Below are positions 17,394 through 25,783 of a stretch of 64,000 nt of DNA, piece after piece (the first letter of the stretch is position 1; every line of letters starts with the position of its first letter). The DNA lies in NCBI RefSeq assembly GCF_000473205.1, contig NZ_KI421507.1, forward strand, positions 2,069,706-2,133,705. The letters are read 5' to 3'. This DNA is from Pseudophaeobacter arcticus DSM 23566 (GTDB lineage Bacteria; Pseudomonadota; Alphaproteobacteria; Rhodobacterales; Rhodobacteraceae). A model generated the notes under the pieces. The model saw nothing but the letters and a program-made list of their open reading frames with translations. It had not been told where the DNA came from and did no database searches. The position numbers were made by a program, and so were the translations under genes.

Positions 17394-18200
17394 ATGAAGA
17401 TCGCCAGTTTCAATATCAACGGCATCAAGGCCCGCGCCGCCGCTCTGCCGCAGTGGCTGGATGAGGCCAAACCTGATGTTGTCCTGTTGCAGGAGATCAA
17501 ATCCATCGACGAGGCCTTCCCCCGTGAACTGTTTGAAGATCGCGGCTATGCTGTGGAAACGCACGGGCAGAAAGGGTTCAACGGGGTCGCAATCCTGTCA
17601 AAGCTGCCACTGGAGGACGTCAGCCGGGGCCTGCCTGGCGATGACACCGACCTGCAGGCCCGCTGGATCGAAGCAACCGTTGTTGGCAAACAGGCCCTGC
17701 GCATCTGCGGCCTCTACCTGCCAAATGGCAATCCGGTTGAACTCACCTCCGAGGGTAGCCCCGTGCCGGGCGGGAAATACGCCTACAAGCTGGCCTGGAT
17801 GGAGCGACTGCAGGCCCGCGCCCGCGCTCTGCTGGACAGCGAAATGCCAGCGCTGATGGCGGGGGATTACAACATCATCCCTCAGGCCGAAGACGCCAAG
17901 CGCCCCGAGGCCTGGCGGGAGGATGCATTACATCGCCCCGAAAGCCGCGCCGCCTACCAGCGAATCGTCAACCTGGGCTTCACCGAGGCCTTCCGGGCGC
18001 GCCATCAGGGGCCAGGGCATTATACCTTCTGGGATTACCAGGCCGGGGCCTGGAACCGGGACGACGGTATTCGCATTGACCATTTCCTGCTGAGCCCACA
18101 GGCGGCAGATCTGTTGCAGGACTGCCAGATCGACAAAGAAATCCGCGGTCGCGAAAAACCCTCCGACCATGTGCCGATCTGGGTAGAACTGGACCTTTAA
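17394..18200 (+). CDS. xth: Exodeoxyribonuclease III
   Basis: AP endonuclease/3'-5' exonuclease of base-excision repair. The 268-residue protein has Asn7 (FNINGIK), the metal ligand Glu34 (LLQEIKS), MAGDYNIIP and the C-terminal catalytic Asp258-His259 (PSDHVPIW). ATG 17394 has AGGAG upstream and is preferred over the longer frame from 17343. Diverges from the peptide cassette. Confidence 0.95.
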   Translation: MKIASFNINGIKARAAALPQWLDEAKPDVVLLQEIKSIDEAFPRELFEDRGYAVETHGQKGFNGVAILSKLPLEDVSRGLPGDDTDLQARWIEATVVGKQALRICGLYLPNGNPVELTSEGSPVPGGKYAYKLAWMERLQARARALLDSEMPALMAGDYNIIPQAEDAKRPEAWREDALHRPESRAAYQRIVNLGFTEAFRARHQGPGHYTFWDYQAGAWNRDDGIRIDHFLLSPQAADLLQDCQIDKEIRGREKPSDHVPIWVELDL

Positions 18201-18214
18201 GGTAAGGCCCCCAC

Positions 18215-18239
18215 AATCCCCGCTTCCGCTGCGGGGGTT
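18215..18239 (+). terminator. Possible terminator after xth
   Basis: AATCCCCGC and GCGGGGGTT form a 9-bp stem (one G-T pair) with a 7-nt loop, 15 bases after the xth stop. There is only a short T stretch, so termination strength is uncertain. The rest of 18201-18525 holds no gene, only the 14-bp array. Confidence 0.45.
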
Positions 18240-18401
18240 AAGTGACAGATCTGGATCATAGTGCGCCGCGCGGCAGCGCGGCGCCGGGCCCAACGGGAAG
18301 CCGGGCCGCGTGTCGGCCCAACTCCGGGCGGGAGCCCCCCCTTTTTTGATCCCACCTGTCTGAGGATCCACCAGCCCCTGTTTAAGATCTCCCCTTCGGC
18401 A

Positions 18402-18501
18402 TTTCCTGTCGGGGATTTCCTGTCAGGCAGGTTCACTCTGGCCGGTTTTCTTTGGTCCGTTTTCTCTGGCCGGTTCACTCTGGTTGGCTTACTCTGGTTG
18501 G
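18402..18501. repeat. 14-bp period tandem array A (about seven units)
   Basis: Units TTTCCTGTCGGGGA (18402), TTTCCTGTCAGGCA (18416), TTCACTCTGGCCGG (18432), TTTTCTTTGGTCCG (18446), TTTTCTCTGGCCGG (18460), TTCACTCTGGTTGG (18474) and CTTACTCTGGTTGG (18488) follow each other, with two extra bases after the second. The array lies between the convergent ends of xth and the FAD monooxygenase gene. A 14-bp unit breaks any reading frame, so it is not coding. Confidence 0.8.
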
Positions 18502-18525
18502 CTCATTCGGGCAATCCAGCCAGCG

Positions 18526-19725
18526 TTAGCCCTGTTGGGTCACATCGTGACGGTAGATCCAGTCAAACTGGGCCACCATTTTCTGGGGCGCAAAACGGCC
18601 TCCCAGTTTCAAGATCTGATGCGCAGGCCAGCTCAGCGGAGCACGTAGATGATACTTCCAGGCGTTGCGACTGGCAGCCTCTACCACCCTGGCTGCCCGG
18701 TCCCGCCGGTGGGTCTGATAGGATGCAAGCGCGGCGGGGATATCCCCGGGCTGGGCTTGCAGTGCTGCGCCAAGCACCCAGGCATCTTCCAGGGCCAGAT
18801 TGCCGCCCTGTGCCATAAAGGGCAGGGTTGGATGGGCTGCGTCTCCAAGCAAGGCAACCGCCCCGCGGTGCCAATGGGGGGCCACAGGATGGCGAAACAA
18901 CCCCCAGAGCGCGCAGTCCTGAACCTGTGACAACAATTGATGGGCTTCGCCGCCAAATCCCGCAAAGGCGCGGCGCATGTTTTCCGGATCATCCGGCAGA
19001 TGCCAGCCTTCGTCTGCCCAGGCGCGGCGTTCCTGTGCCGCCACCAGATTGAGCAGCGAGCCATCGCGTAAGGGGTAGGCCACCAGATGGCGGCCCGGCC
19101 CCATAAAGACCTGGGCCTCGGCGGGCAGTTTGCTGTGATTGGGCACGATCGCCCGCCAGGCCACCTGCCCGGTGAAAAACGGCTGGCTCGCCTCATTCAG
19201 CGCCCGCCGGGCCTGTGAATGCAGCCCATCTGCGCCGATCACCAGATCTCCGCCACACTGGGCGCCATTGGCAAGATGCACCACGGGCTTTGGCCCGCAG
19301 TCGACCCGCTCCACCTTTTGCAACAACCGCACCTGCACCCCGGCCTCGCGGGCTGCATCGGCCAGAATTCTGATCAGGTCCGCACGATGGACAAAATAGT
19401 AGCGCAGATCGGCGGCATATTGATCCAGGTCCAGCCGCAGCACCTCGCCGCCGTCGCGATGTCCGCGCAGCACCACGGCCTTGGCACGCTGCGAAGACCA
19501 GGCCAGCGCATCGTTCAGCTCCAGCGCAGTCAGAACCGCCATGCCATTGGGCGTGATCTGCAAGCCCGCCCCAACTTCCGAGACGGCCCCGGATTGCTCC
19601 AACACAGTGACCTGCGCCCCTTTGCGCTGCAAAACCAAAGCCGCCGCCAGGCCGCCGATGCCTGCGCCGATGATGGTAACGTTGAGATGTCTCAGTGTCA
19701 TTGCTGCCTGCTGTATTTCGCTCAT
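18526..19725 (-). CDS. FAD-dependent monooxygenase (salicylate hydroxylase-like)
   Basis: A 399-residue class A flavoprotein monooxygenase. The N-terminal dinucleotide fold is GAGIGGLAAAL (residues ~20-30), and the second FAD motif is LLGDAAHPTLPFMAQGGNLALED. The family hydroxylates aromatic substrates with NAD(P)H and O2; salicylate, 3-hydroxybenzoate or a related ring is possible but the substrate cannot be read from sequence. No aromatic-degradation genes are next to it. An in-frame Met at residue 9 is an alternative start. Confidence 0.85.
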   Translation of the reverse strand: MSEIQQAAMTLRHLNVTIIGAGIGGLAAALVLQRKGAQVTVLEQSGAVSEVGAGLQITPNGMAVLTALELNDALAWSSQRAKAVVLRGHRDGGEVLRLDLDQYAADLRYYFVHRADLIRILADAAREAGVQVRLLQKVERVDCGPKPVVHLANGAQCGGDLVIGADGLHSQARRALNEASQPFFTGQVAWRAIVPNHSKLPAEAQVFMGPGRHLVAYPLRDGSLLNLVAAQERRAWADEGWHLPDDPENMRRAFAGFGGEAHQLLSQVQDCALWGLFRHPVAPHWHRGAVALLGDAAHPTLPFMAQGGNLALEDAWVLGAALQAQPGDIPAALASYQTHRRDRAARVVEAASRNAWKYHLRAPLSWPAHQILKLGGRFAPQKMVAQFDWIYRHDVTQQG

Positions 19726-19741
19726 GCATTGTCCATAAACG

Positions 19742-19769
19742 AAAATCGCCGGAGCAACAGGCCCCGGCG
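19742..19769 (-). terminator. Rho-independent terminator downstream of dksA
   Basis: On the minus strand CGCCGG and CCGGCG enclose a 16-nt loop, and the sequence ATTTTC follows. It lies 28 bases past the dksA stop and overlaps the 5' flank of the FAD monooxygenase gene. Confidence 0.55.
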
Positions 19770-19797
19770 TGATGGTTTTTTTGCATTCTCTCAGAAA

Positions 19798-20220
19798 TCA
19801 ATCGTCACGATGGACTTTCTCGCGGCGTTCGTGACGTTCCTGCGCTTCAAGGCTCATCGTGGCATTGGGACGCGCATCCAGACGTTTCAGAGAAATTGGC
19901 TCTCCGGTCACTTCGCAGTAACCATATTCGCCCTCATCAATCCGGCGGATCGCCGCGTCAATTTTGGAAACCAGCTTGCGCTGGCGATCTCTGGTCCGCA
20001 GCTCCAATGCCCGGTCCGTTTCTTCGCTGGCCCGGTCTGCAACATCAGGAATATTGCGGGTGTTGTCTTGCAACCCTTCGATGGTATCGCGGCTTTCTGC
20101 GAGCAGATCCTGCTTCCAGTTCAGAAGTTTACGACGGAAATACTCAAGCTGCCGATCATTCATGAAAGGCTCATCTTCGGCCGGACGGTAATCTTCCGGC
20201 AGAAACATCTCTTGTTTCAT
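19798..20220 (-). CDS. dksA: DksA-type RNA polymerase-binding regulator
   Basis: Binds in the RNA polymerase secondary channel and acts with ppGpp on rRNA and stress promoters. The coiled-coil region is visible, and the C-terminal zinc-finger fold reads YGYCEVTGEPISLKRLDARPN with only one of the four usual cysteines, a known variation in alphaproteobacterial DksA. ATG 20220 (MKQEMFLPEDY) has AAGGAG six bases upstream; an in-frame ATG at 20271 would add 17 residues and is possible. Confidence 0.92.
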   Translation of the reverse strand: MKQEMFLPEDYRPAEDEPFMNDRQLEYFRRKLLNWKQDLLAESRDTIEGLQDNTRNIPDVADRASEETDRALELRTRDRQRKLVSKIDAAIRRIDEGEYGYCEVTGEPISLKRLDARPNATMSLEAQERHERREKVHRDD

Positions 20221-20406
20221 TTCGGCTCCTTCGGTCTCGCCCATTCTGTAGGTCTCTTCAATCTTCGCCATACATCCTGGCTCCCCATGCCGCTGCGTTT
20301 ATCCCCTGACAAGCCGATTGTCACTACACAATAGTAAACAGACCGGGTTAAAACCTTCCTAAATGCGCCAGATCGCGAGAAAGCAAGCAGGGGATGTATA
20401 TAAATT

Positions 20407-21246
20407 ATGCAGTTTCAAGGCACTAAAGACTACGTCGCCACCGACGACCTGAAAATAGCAGTCAATGCAGCCGTCACACTGGAGCGCCCGCTACTGGTCA
20501 AGGGCGAACCCGGCACCGGCAAGACTGAATTGGCCCGTCAGGTGGCTGAGTCCCTAGGGCTGAAGATGATCGAGTGGAACGTCAAATCCACCACCCGCGC
20601 CCAGCAGGGGCTGTATGAATATGACGCGGTCAGCCGGTTGCGCGACAGCCAGCTTGGTGAAGAGCGCGTGCATGACGTCAAAAACTACATCAAAAAAGGG
20701 AAGCTCTGGGAAGCCTTTGAAGCGGATGAAAAGGTCGTGTTGTTGATTGATGAGATCGACAAGGCAGATATCGAGTTTCCAAACGATCTGCTGCAGGAGC
20801 TCGATAAGATGGAGTTTCACGTCTACGAGACCGGCGAAACAATCCGCGCGGTCAATCGCCCGATCATGATCATCACCTCCAACAACGAAAAAGAGCTGCC
20901 CGACGCCTTTTTGCGCCGCTGCTTCTTCCACTACATCCAGTTCCCCGACGCCGCGACCATGAAAAAAATCGTCGCGGTGCATCATCCGGATATCAAGGAG
21001 TCGCTGCTGACAGCTGCGCTGACACAGTTCTACGAGATTCGCGACACCGCCGGTCTGAAGAAAAAGCCTTCGACCTCAGAGGTGCTGGACTGGTTGAAGC
21101 TGCTTTTGGCCGAAGACCTGAGCCCAGAAGATCTGGCCCGCAACGGGGCCGATGCGCTGCCCAAACTGCATGGTGCTCTGCTCAAGAACGAACAGGATGT
21201 GCATTTGTTTGAACGCCTGGCCTTTATGGCACGCGGTCGCAAGTAA
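20407..21246 (+). CDS. MoxR-family AAA+ ATPase
   Basis: A 279-residue AAA+ ATPase with Walker A GEPGTGKT (residues 33-40), Walker B VVLLIDEIDKAD (~110-121) and sensor 1 MIITSNNEKELPDAFLRRC. MoxR proteins act as chaperones that load metals or assemble complexes together with a VWA protein; the partner is very likely the VWA gene at 23148. A DUF2927 lipoprotein gene and a 55-residue membrane protein gene lie between. Confidence 0.9.
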   Translation: MQFQGTKDYVATDDLKIAVNAAVTLERPLLVKGEPGTGKTELARQVAESLGLKMIEWNVKSTTRAQQGLYEYDAVSRLRDSQLGEERVHDVKNYIKKGKLWEAFEADEKVVLLIDEIDKADIEFPNDLLQELDKMEFHVYETGETIRAVNRPIMIITSNNEKELPDAFLRRCFFHYIQFPDAATMKKIVAVHHPDIKESLLTAALTQFYEIRDTAGLKKKPSTSEVLDWLKLLLAEDLSPEDLARNGADALPKLHGALLKNEQDVHLFERLAFMARGRK

Positions 21247-21254
21247 GGACGCTG

Positions 21255-21302
21255 TGATCCTCAAAACAGGGTGCGGGATGTCTTGCCCCTGTTTTGGGAT
21301 CA
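21255..21302 (+). other. Long inverted repeat just after the MoxR gene
   Basis: A 16-bp stem with one bulged base (TGATCCTCAAAACAGGG against CCCTGTTTTGGGATCA) and a 15-nt loop begins 9 bases after the stop codon. No T-run follows. It may terminate, stabilise the upstream mRNA or bind a protein. Confidence 0.45.
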
Positions 21303-21435
21303 TGTCTGGGCTGAGACACAACCGACAAGTTCCTCTCAGCCGCCTCTGTCTCTTCAAATTTGCGCCCCATTACCTTATTACCTTGGCACGGATCTATTGA
21401 CTGGGTGCCGTATCGCGCCGATTTTTTTGTGACGC

Positions 21436-22905
21436 ATGCTGGAGCTCCGAGTGATTCCCCAAAGATTTCAATTTGGTCCCTTTGCCACCTCCAAGCGCCC
21501 TCATGGTCTGGCCCGGCCTGATGCGCTGGCAGGACCTCGGGCTCTGGCGCGGCTGGTATTGCCGCTTGGCCTGGCAGCCCTTGTCTCGGCCTGCACGCTT
21601 CCGGCAGCGCAAAAGACGCCCAGCCGCGCCGCTTTGGCCAGCAGCAGCCTGCCTGCCGCCAAGGCCTTTTCCGCGCCGCGCCCGCTCCCCCCGCAGCGCT
21701 CCAACCGGGATATCGCCCGCGATTTTCTGGATCTTCACTTCCAGCTCGAAGGCGGCACCACTTTGCCGGTCTTCACCCGGTTTGAGCGCCCCATCCGCCT
21801 GCGGGTTGTCGGCAATCCCAGCGCCGGGTTTCAAAGAGACCTCAACCAACTGTTGCACCGCTTCAAGCAAGAGGCCGGGATTGATATCCAGCGGGTAAAC
21901 AGCGGCCCGGTTGAGATCACGGTTCAGGCTGTCTCCAGCCGCGCAATCCACCGCGCCCTCCCCAAAGCCGCCTGTTTTGTCGTGCCAAATGTTGATTCAC
22001 TGGCCGAGCTGCGCCGCAAACGGCGCAGCCCCGACACCGACTGGTCGCGCCTGCGCAGCCGTGAACGTCTGGCGGTTTTTGTGCCCAATGACATCAGCCC
22101 ACAGGAATCCCGCGATTGCCTGCACGAGGAGCTGGCCCAGGCCATTGGTCCCCTCAATGATCTCTATCGCCTCTCGGATTCCGTCTTTAACGACGACAAT
22201 GTTCACACCGTGCTTACCGGGTTTGACATGTTGGTGTTGCGCGCCACCTATGCGCCAGAGCTGCACACCGGCATGAGCCGCAATGAGGTCGCCGCCATTT
22301 TGCCGGGGCTTTTGTCGCGTCTGAACCCTGCAGGCAATGGCATTGCCTCTCGGGCTCTGCCGACCACACCGCGCAGCTGGATCAACGCGATAGAAACGGC
22401 GCTTGGCCCCGGCAGCTCCTTCAGCAGCCGCAAACGGGCCGCAAACCAGGCCGTTGTGCTGGCGCGGGATCTGGGCTGGTCCGATCACCGCCGCGCCTAT
22501 AGCCTCTATGTTCTGGGGCGCATGATCCAGGCAAACGAGCCGGAGCTGGCACAGCGCCATTTTCAAACCGCGCTTGATTTCCTGAACCAGACCCCGGGCA
22601 GCGATCTGCATCAAGCGGTTATCCGCCCGCGCATGGCAGCCTATCAGATTGCCCGCGGCGAAGGCGAAGCGGCCCTGCAGCAGATCAACCCGGCGCTGCC
22701 CGTCGCCAGCCGCTATGAGAACGCCGCCCTGTTGGCGACATCCCTGCTGATCAAGGCCGAAGCCCTGGATCTCCTGGGCCAATTTGCCACTGCAAACACG
22801 GTCAGGCTGGACAGCCTTGGATGGGCGCGGTACGGGTTTGGCCCGGATTGGGCGGTGCAAGCCAAGATCCGCGAAGTCGCGGAACTGCGCCCCTCGACCA
22901 ACTGA
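21436..22905 (+). CDS. DUF2927-type putative lipoprotein
   Basis: The N-terminus has a hydrophobic segment ending in a lipobox-like LVSAC (Cys53 from the first ATG), so the true start may be downstream of 21436. The body matches the DUF2927 pattern: NRDIARDFLDLHFQLEGGTTLPVFTRFE, then CLHEELAQAIGPLNDLYRLSDSVFNDDNVHTVLT, reminiscent of a metal-binding HEE-like protease core. A C-terminal region of ~180 residues is helical and repeat-like. Probably an envelope protein; enzymatic role unproven. Confidence 0.7.
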   Translation: MLELRVIPQRFQFGPFATSKRPHGLARPDALAGPRALARLVLPLGLAALVSACTLPAAQKTPSRAALASSSLPAAKAFSAPRPLPPQRSNRDIARDFLDLHFQLEGGTTLPVFTRFERPIRLRVVGNPSAGFQRDLNQLLHRFKQEAGIDIQRVNSGPVEITVQAVSSRAIHRALPKAACFVVPNVDSLAELRRKRRSPDTDWSRLRSRERLAVFVPNDISPQESRDCLHEELAQAIGPLNDLYRLSDSVFNDDNVHTVLTGFDMLVLRATYAPELHTGMSRNEVAAILPGLLSRLNPAGNGIASRALPTTPRSWINAIETALGPGSSFSSRKRAANQAVVLARDLGWSDHRRAYSLYVLGRMIQANEPELAQRHFQTALDFLNQTPGSDLHQAVIRPRMAAYQIARGEGEAALQQINPALPVASRYENAALLATSLLIKAEALDLLGQFATANTVRLDSLGWARYGFGPDWAVQAKIREVAELRPSTN

Positions 22906-22957
22906 GACAGCTACACACATCGGCGCAAACTGCTGCGCAAAAACAGGCGGAAAAAAC

Positions 22958-23125
22958 ATGATCGTAATTGGCGCAGTCCTGCTGGGCATTCTGTCGGGCC
23001 TCTACACCGCACGAAAACGTGGCGGCAATACTGCCGATTTGCTGCAATATGCCGCTGTCTATGCCATCGCCTTTGGTATTGTGGGGGTCATTGCCACCAT
23101 CGTGATCCATCGCATGCTGGCCTAA
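22958..23125 (+). CDS. Small membrane protein, 55 residues
   Basis: Two hydrophobic segments (MIVIGAVLLGILSGLYTA and YAAVYAIAFGIVGVIATIVI) separated by a short basic loop (RKRGGN). AGGCGG lies upstream of ATG 22958. It falls between the DUF2927 gene and the VWA gene with short gaps, so it is likely part of the same transcript. Function unknown; an inner-membrane accessory of the MoxR/VWA pair is a guess. Confidence 0.65.
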   Translation: MIVIGAVLLGILSGLYTARKRGGNTADLLQYAAVYAIAFGIVGVIATIVIHRMLA

Positions 23126-23147
23126 ACCGTCGCGAAAGGCCTCCTTC

Positions 23148-24332
23148 ATGTTTCAGCCCTTTTTTGAGAATCTGCGCAAGGCGGCAATCCCGGTGTCTTT
23201 GCGCGAATACCTCACCTTTCTGGAGGGGATGAAAAAGGGTCTTGTGACCTATGACATCGAAGCCTTCTACTTTCTGGCCCGCTCGGCCATGGTCAAGGAT
23301 GAGCGCAATATCGACAAATTCGACCGAGCCTTTTCAGCCACCTTCAAAGGTCTGGAATCGATCCCAAATTCGGCGGTGATGGATGCGGTAGACATTCCCG
23401 AAGACTGGCTGCGCAAGATGGCTGAAAAGCACATGAGCGCGGAAGAAAAGGCCGAGATTGAGGCCATGGGTGGCTTTGAAAAGCTGATGGAAACCCTGAA
23501 ACAGCGGCTGGAAGAACAAAAAGGCCGCCATCAGGGGGGCAGCAAATGGGTTGGCACCGCCGGCACCTCGCCCTTTGGCGCCTATGGCTACAACCCCGAA
23601 GGCGTCCGCATCGGCCAGAAAGAAAGCCGCCATCAGCGCGCGGTCAAGGTCTGGGACAAGCGCGAGTTCAAGAACCTCGACGGGGATGTTGAACTTGGCA
23701 CCCGCAATATCAAAGTGGCCCTGAAGCGCCTGCGCCGCTGGGTCCGCGAGGGCTCCCATGAAGAGCTGGATCTGGACAATACCATCCGCGCCACCGCAGA
23801 GCATGGCTATCTGGACGTCAAAACCCGCCCCGAACGCCATAACGCGGTAAAGGTTCTGCTTTTCCTCGATGTTGGTGGCTCGATGGATCCGCACATCAAG
23901 GTGGTGGAAGAGCTGTTTTCAGCCGCCCGCAGTGAATTCAAACATCTGGAATATTTCTACTTTCACAACTGCCTCTATGAAGGTGTCTGGCGCGATAACC
24001 GCCGTCGCTGGGAGGCGCAGATGCCCACCCATGAGGTGTTGCGCACCTACGGACCTGATTACAAATGTATCTTTGTCGGCGATGCCTCGATGTCGCCCTA
24101 TGAGATCGCCTATCCCGGTGGTGCCAGCGAACACTGGAACCAAGAGGCCGGCCAGGTCTGGCTCCAGCGCGCGCGCGACCAGTGGAAATCCCATCTCTGG
24201 ATCAACCCGGTGCCGCAAACACACTGGGACTATACCCATTCCATCGGCATGATCCGCGAGATATTTGAAGACCACATGGTGCCAATGACCCTGGATGGCC
24301 TGGAACGCGGCATGAAAGAGCTGACCAAATAG
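23148..24332 (+). CDS. VWA domain-containing protein (CoxE-like), MoxR partner
   Basis: 394 residues. The N-terminal ~220 residues are helical and charged, and the C-terminal VWA domain has the MIDAS motif as DVGGSM at about residue 243, a DxGxS variant of the usual DxSxS. MoxR ATPases work with such VWA proteins to remodel or metallate targets. Paired with the MoxR gene at 20407. The stop is followed by the 14-bp array B. Confidence 0.88.
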   Translation: MFQPFFENLRKAAIPVSLREYLTFLEGMKKGLVTYDIEAFYFLARSAMVKDERNIDKFDRAFSATFKGLESIPNSAVMDAVDIPEDWLRKMAEKHMSAEEKAEIEAMGGFEKLMETLKQRLEEQKGRHQGGSKWVGTAGTSPFGAYGYNPEGVRIGQKESRHQRAVKVWDKREFKNLDGDVELGTRNIKVALKRLRRWVREGSHEELDLDNTIRATAEHGYLDVKTRPERHNAVKVLLFLDVGGSMDPHIKVVEELFSAARSEFKHLEYFYFHNCLYEGVWRDNRRRWEAQMPTHEVLRTYGPDYKCIFVGDASMSPYEIAYPGGASEHWNQEAGQVWLQRARDQWKSHLWINPVPQTHWDYTHSIGMIREIFEDHMVPMTLDGLERGMKELTK

Positions 24333-24412
24333 GCCAGCCCCCCAGTTCTGCCGACGTGATCCCCCGCCGTAACAGAGCGCGGTAGCCAATTTGGCCGCCA
24401 GCTCAGATCGGG

Positions 24413-24468
24413 CAGTCCGGGTCAGTCAGTCCGGGTCAGTCAGTCCAAATCGGTCAGTCCAAATCGGT
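24413..24468. repeat. 14-bp tandem array B (four units)
   Basis: CAGTCCGGGTCAGT occurs twice (24413, 24427) and CAGTCCAAATCGGT twice (24441, 24455), with no gaps. The last unit and a half contain the stop codon and last codons of the DUF4389 gene on the minus strand. The array lies at the convergent ends of the VWA and DUF4389 genes. Period equals that of arrays at 18402 and 36419. Confidence 0.9.
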
Positions 24469-24759
24469 CCAGGGCCAGGGCTTCACATTGCTCGCCACCA
24501 TCTGATAGCGCGCTGCCTTGGCGATCCAGATTCCCAGATCGGTACCAAAATCGGCCAGCCGCTCGTTTGGCTCTTTGGTGACGGCAAGTACAATGAACTG
24601 CAGCACCGTCGCAGTGGCAAGCACCGTCTGGGCCACCGAAATCATCACTGCGATCAGGATCATATAAAACAACCGTGCCAGCAGGCCTTCCTGCTCCTCC
24701 GGTTCAAACTGTTCGCCATGCAAACGGCCATCGATATCATCTGGATCAGGCACCGGCAC
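24454..24759 (-). CDS. DUF4389-type membrane protein
   Basis: 101 residues with an acidic N-terminus, a membrane segment (LLARLFYMILIAVMISVAQTVLATATVLQFIVLAV) and a C-terminal KEPNERLADFGTDLGIWIAKAARY motif that I recognise from the DUF4389 family. Function unknown. The last codons lie inside tandem array B. Confidence 0.75.
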   Translation of the reverse strand: MPVPDPDDIDGRLHGEQFEPEEQEGLLARLFYMILIAVMISVAQTVLATATVLQFIVLAVTKEPNERLADFGTDLGIWIAKAARYQMVASNVKPWPWTDLD

Positions 24760-25005
24760 CCTCTTGGTTTTGGATTATTCCTACGCCTACCCTTCCCTAC
24801 CCAAGGCCAGTCTGCAACCGTGAAAACCGCAGCGAGGCTGCGCAATCGGTGCCATGCCCCGCACCGCGCCCGCCATTTGCCCCCCAGGCAGAGGAACCAG
24901 TGCCGAGGAAAACGCCAAGCGCCAGGATGGTTTTCACGGCGACCGAAGCGCACAGGATGCCGCTGCTCTCTTGTCCTGCGCGCATTTTCTGCCCATATCT
25001 GGCCT

Positions 25006-25692
25006 ATGTTGCGTTTTACTCCCATCCTGCTGGCTGTGATCTATGGCCTTGTCATGTACCGGATTTCGGTCTGGCGGACCCACCGCGAGCTGGACGCCCG
25101 TTCAACCGAGCTGGCCGATGCAAAACTGCGCCGCCTGACGGATCGCATGGCAGCAGCGCTGGAGATTGATCGCATTCCGGTGTTCATCTATGAGGTTGAT
25201 CCCGTCAACGGGCTGGCGGCACCGGATGGCCGGATCTTCATCACCCGTGGGTTCTACCGCAAATACCAAAGCGGCGAGGTCACAGATGCCGAGCTTGCCT
25301 CGGTCATCGCCCATGAGCTGGGCCATGTGGCGCTGGGGCATGCGCAGAAACGTGTGATTGATTTCTCTGGTCAAAACGCCCTGCGCACCGCGCTGATGAT
25401 GATCCTGGGGCGCTATATTCCCATTGTCGGCCCCTGGATTGCCGGGCTGCTGGCCAATCTGCTTGCGGCACGCCTGTCGCGCAGCGACGAATATGAGGCC
25501 GATGAATATGCCGCCGCCTTGCTGACCAAATCCGGCATCGGGCTGGAGCCGCAAAAGTCCCTGTTTCGCAAACTCGAAGCACTGACCCAGGCGCGGGCAG
25601 GCATGGCCCCGGCCTGGTTGATGTCACATCCCAAAACCCAAGAGCGCATTGCCGCTCTGGAACGGCTGGAAGCCGACTGGCAACGCGTCTGA
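25006..25692 (+). CDS. M48-family membrane zinc metalloprotease
   Basis: 228 residues: an N-terminal membrane anchor ([19 protein letters not shown]), the zinc-binding HELGH (residues 103-107), a hydrophobic segment after it, and the third ligand in [10 protein letters not shown], the HtpX/Oma1-like layout. Predicted role is turnover of membrane or periplasmic proteins. ATG 25006 begins right at the anchor; the frame is open back to 24391 but that part has no conserved features. Confidence 0.85.
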   Translation: MLRFTPILLAVIYGLVMYRISVWRTHRELDARSTELADAKLRRLTDRMAAALEIDRIPVFIYEVDPVNGLAAPDGRIFITRGFYRKYQSGEVTDAELASVIAHELGHVALGHAQKRVIDFSGQNALRTALMMILGRYIPIVGPWIAGLLANLLAARLSRSDEYEADEYAAALLTKSGIGLEPQKSLFRKLEALTQARAGMAPAWLMSHPKTQERIAALERLEADWQRV

Positions 25693-25783
25693 CATCACGT
25701 CATTTTCCCGCCGCCCCTTGCCATTTCAGCGCAGAGCGCCCAAATCAAAAGTTCCCGTGACTGGAAGCCTGATTGGACCCCTC

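Noticed and set aside
24391..25005. Long N-terminal extension of the M48 protease frame
   Set aside because: It overlaps the convergent DUF4389 gene and array B, has no conserved features, and the membrane anchor starts right at ATG 25006.
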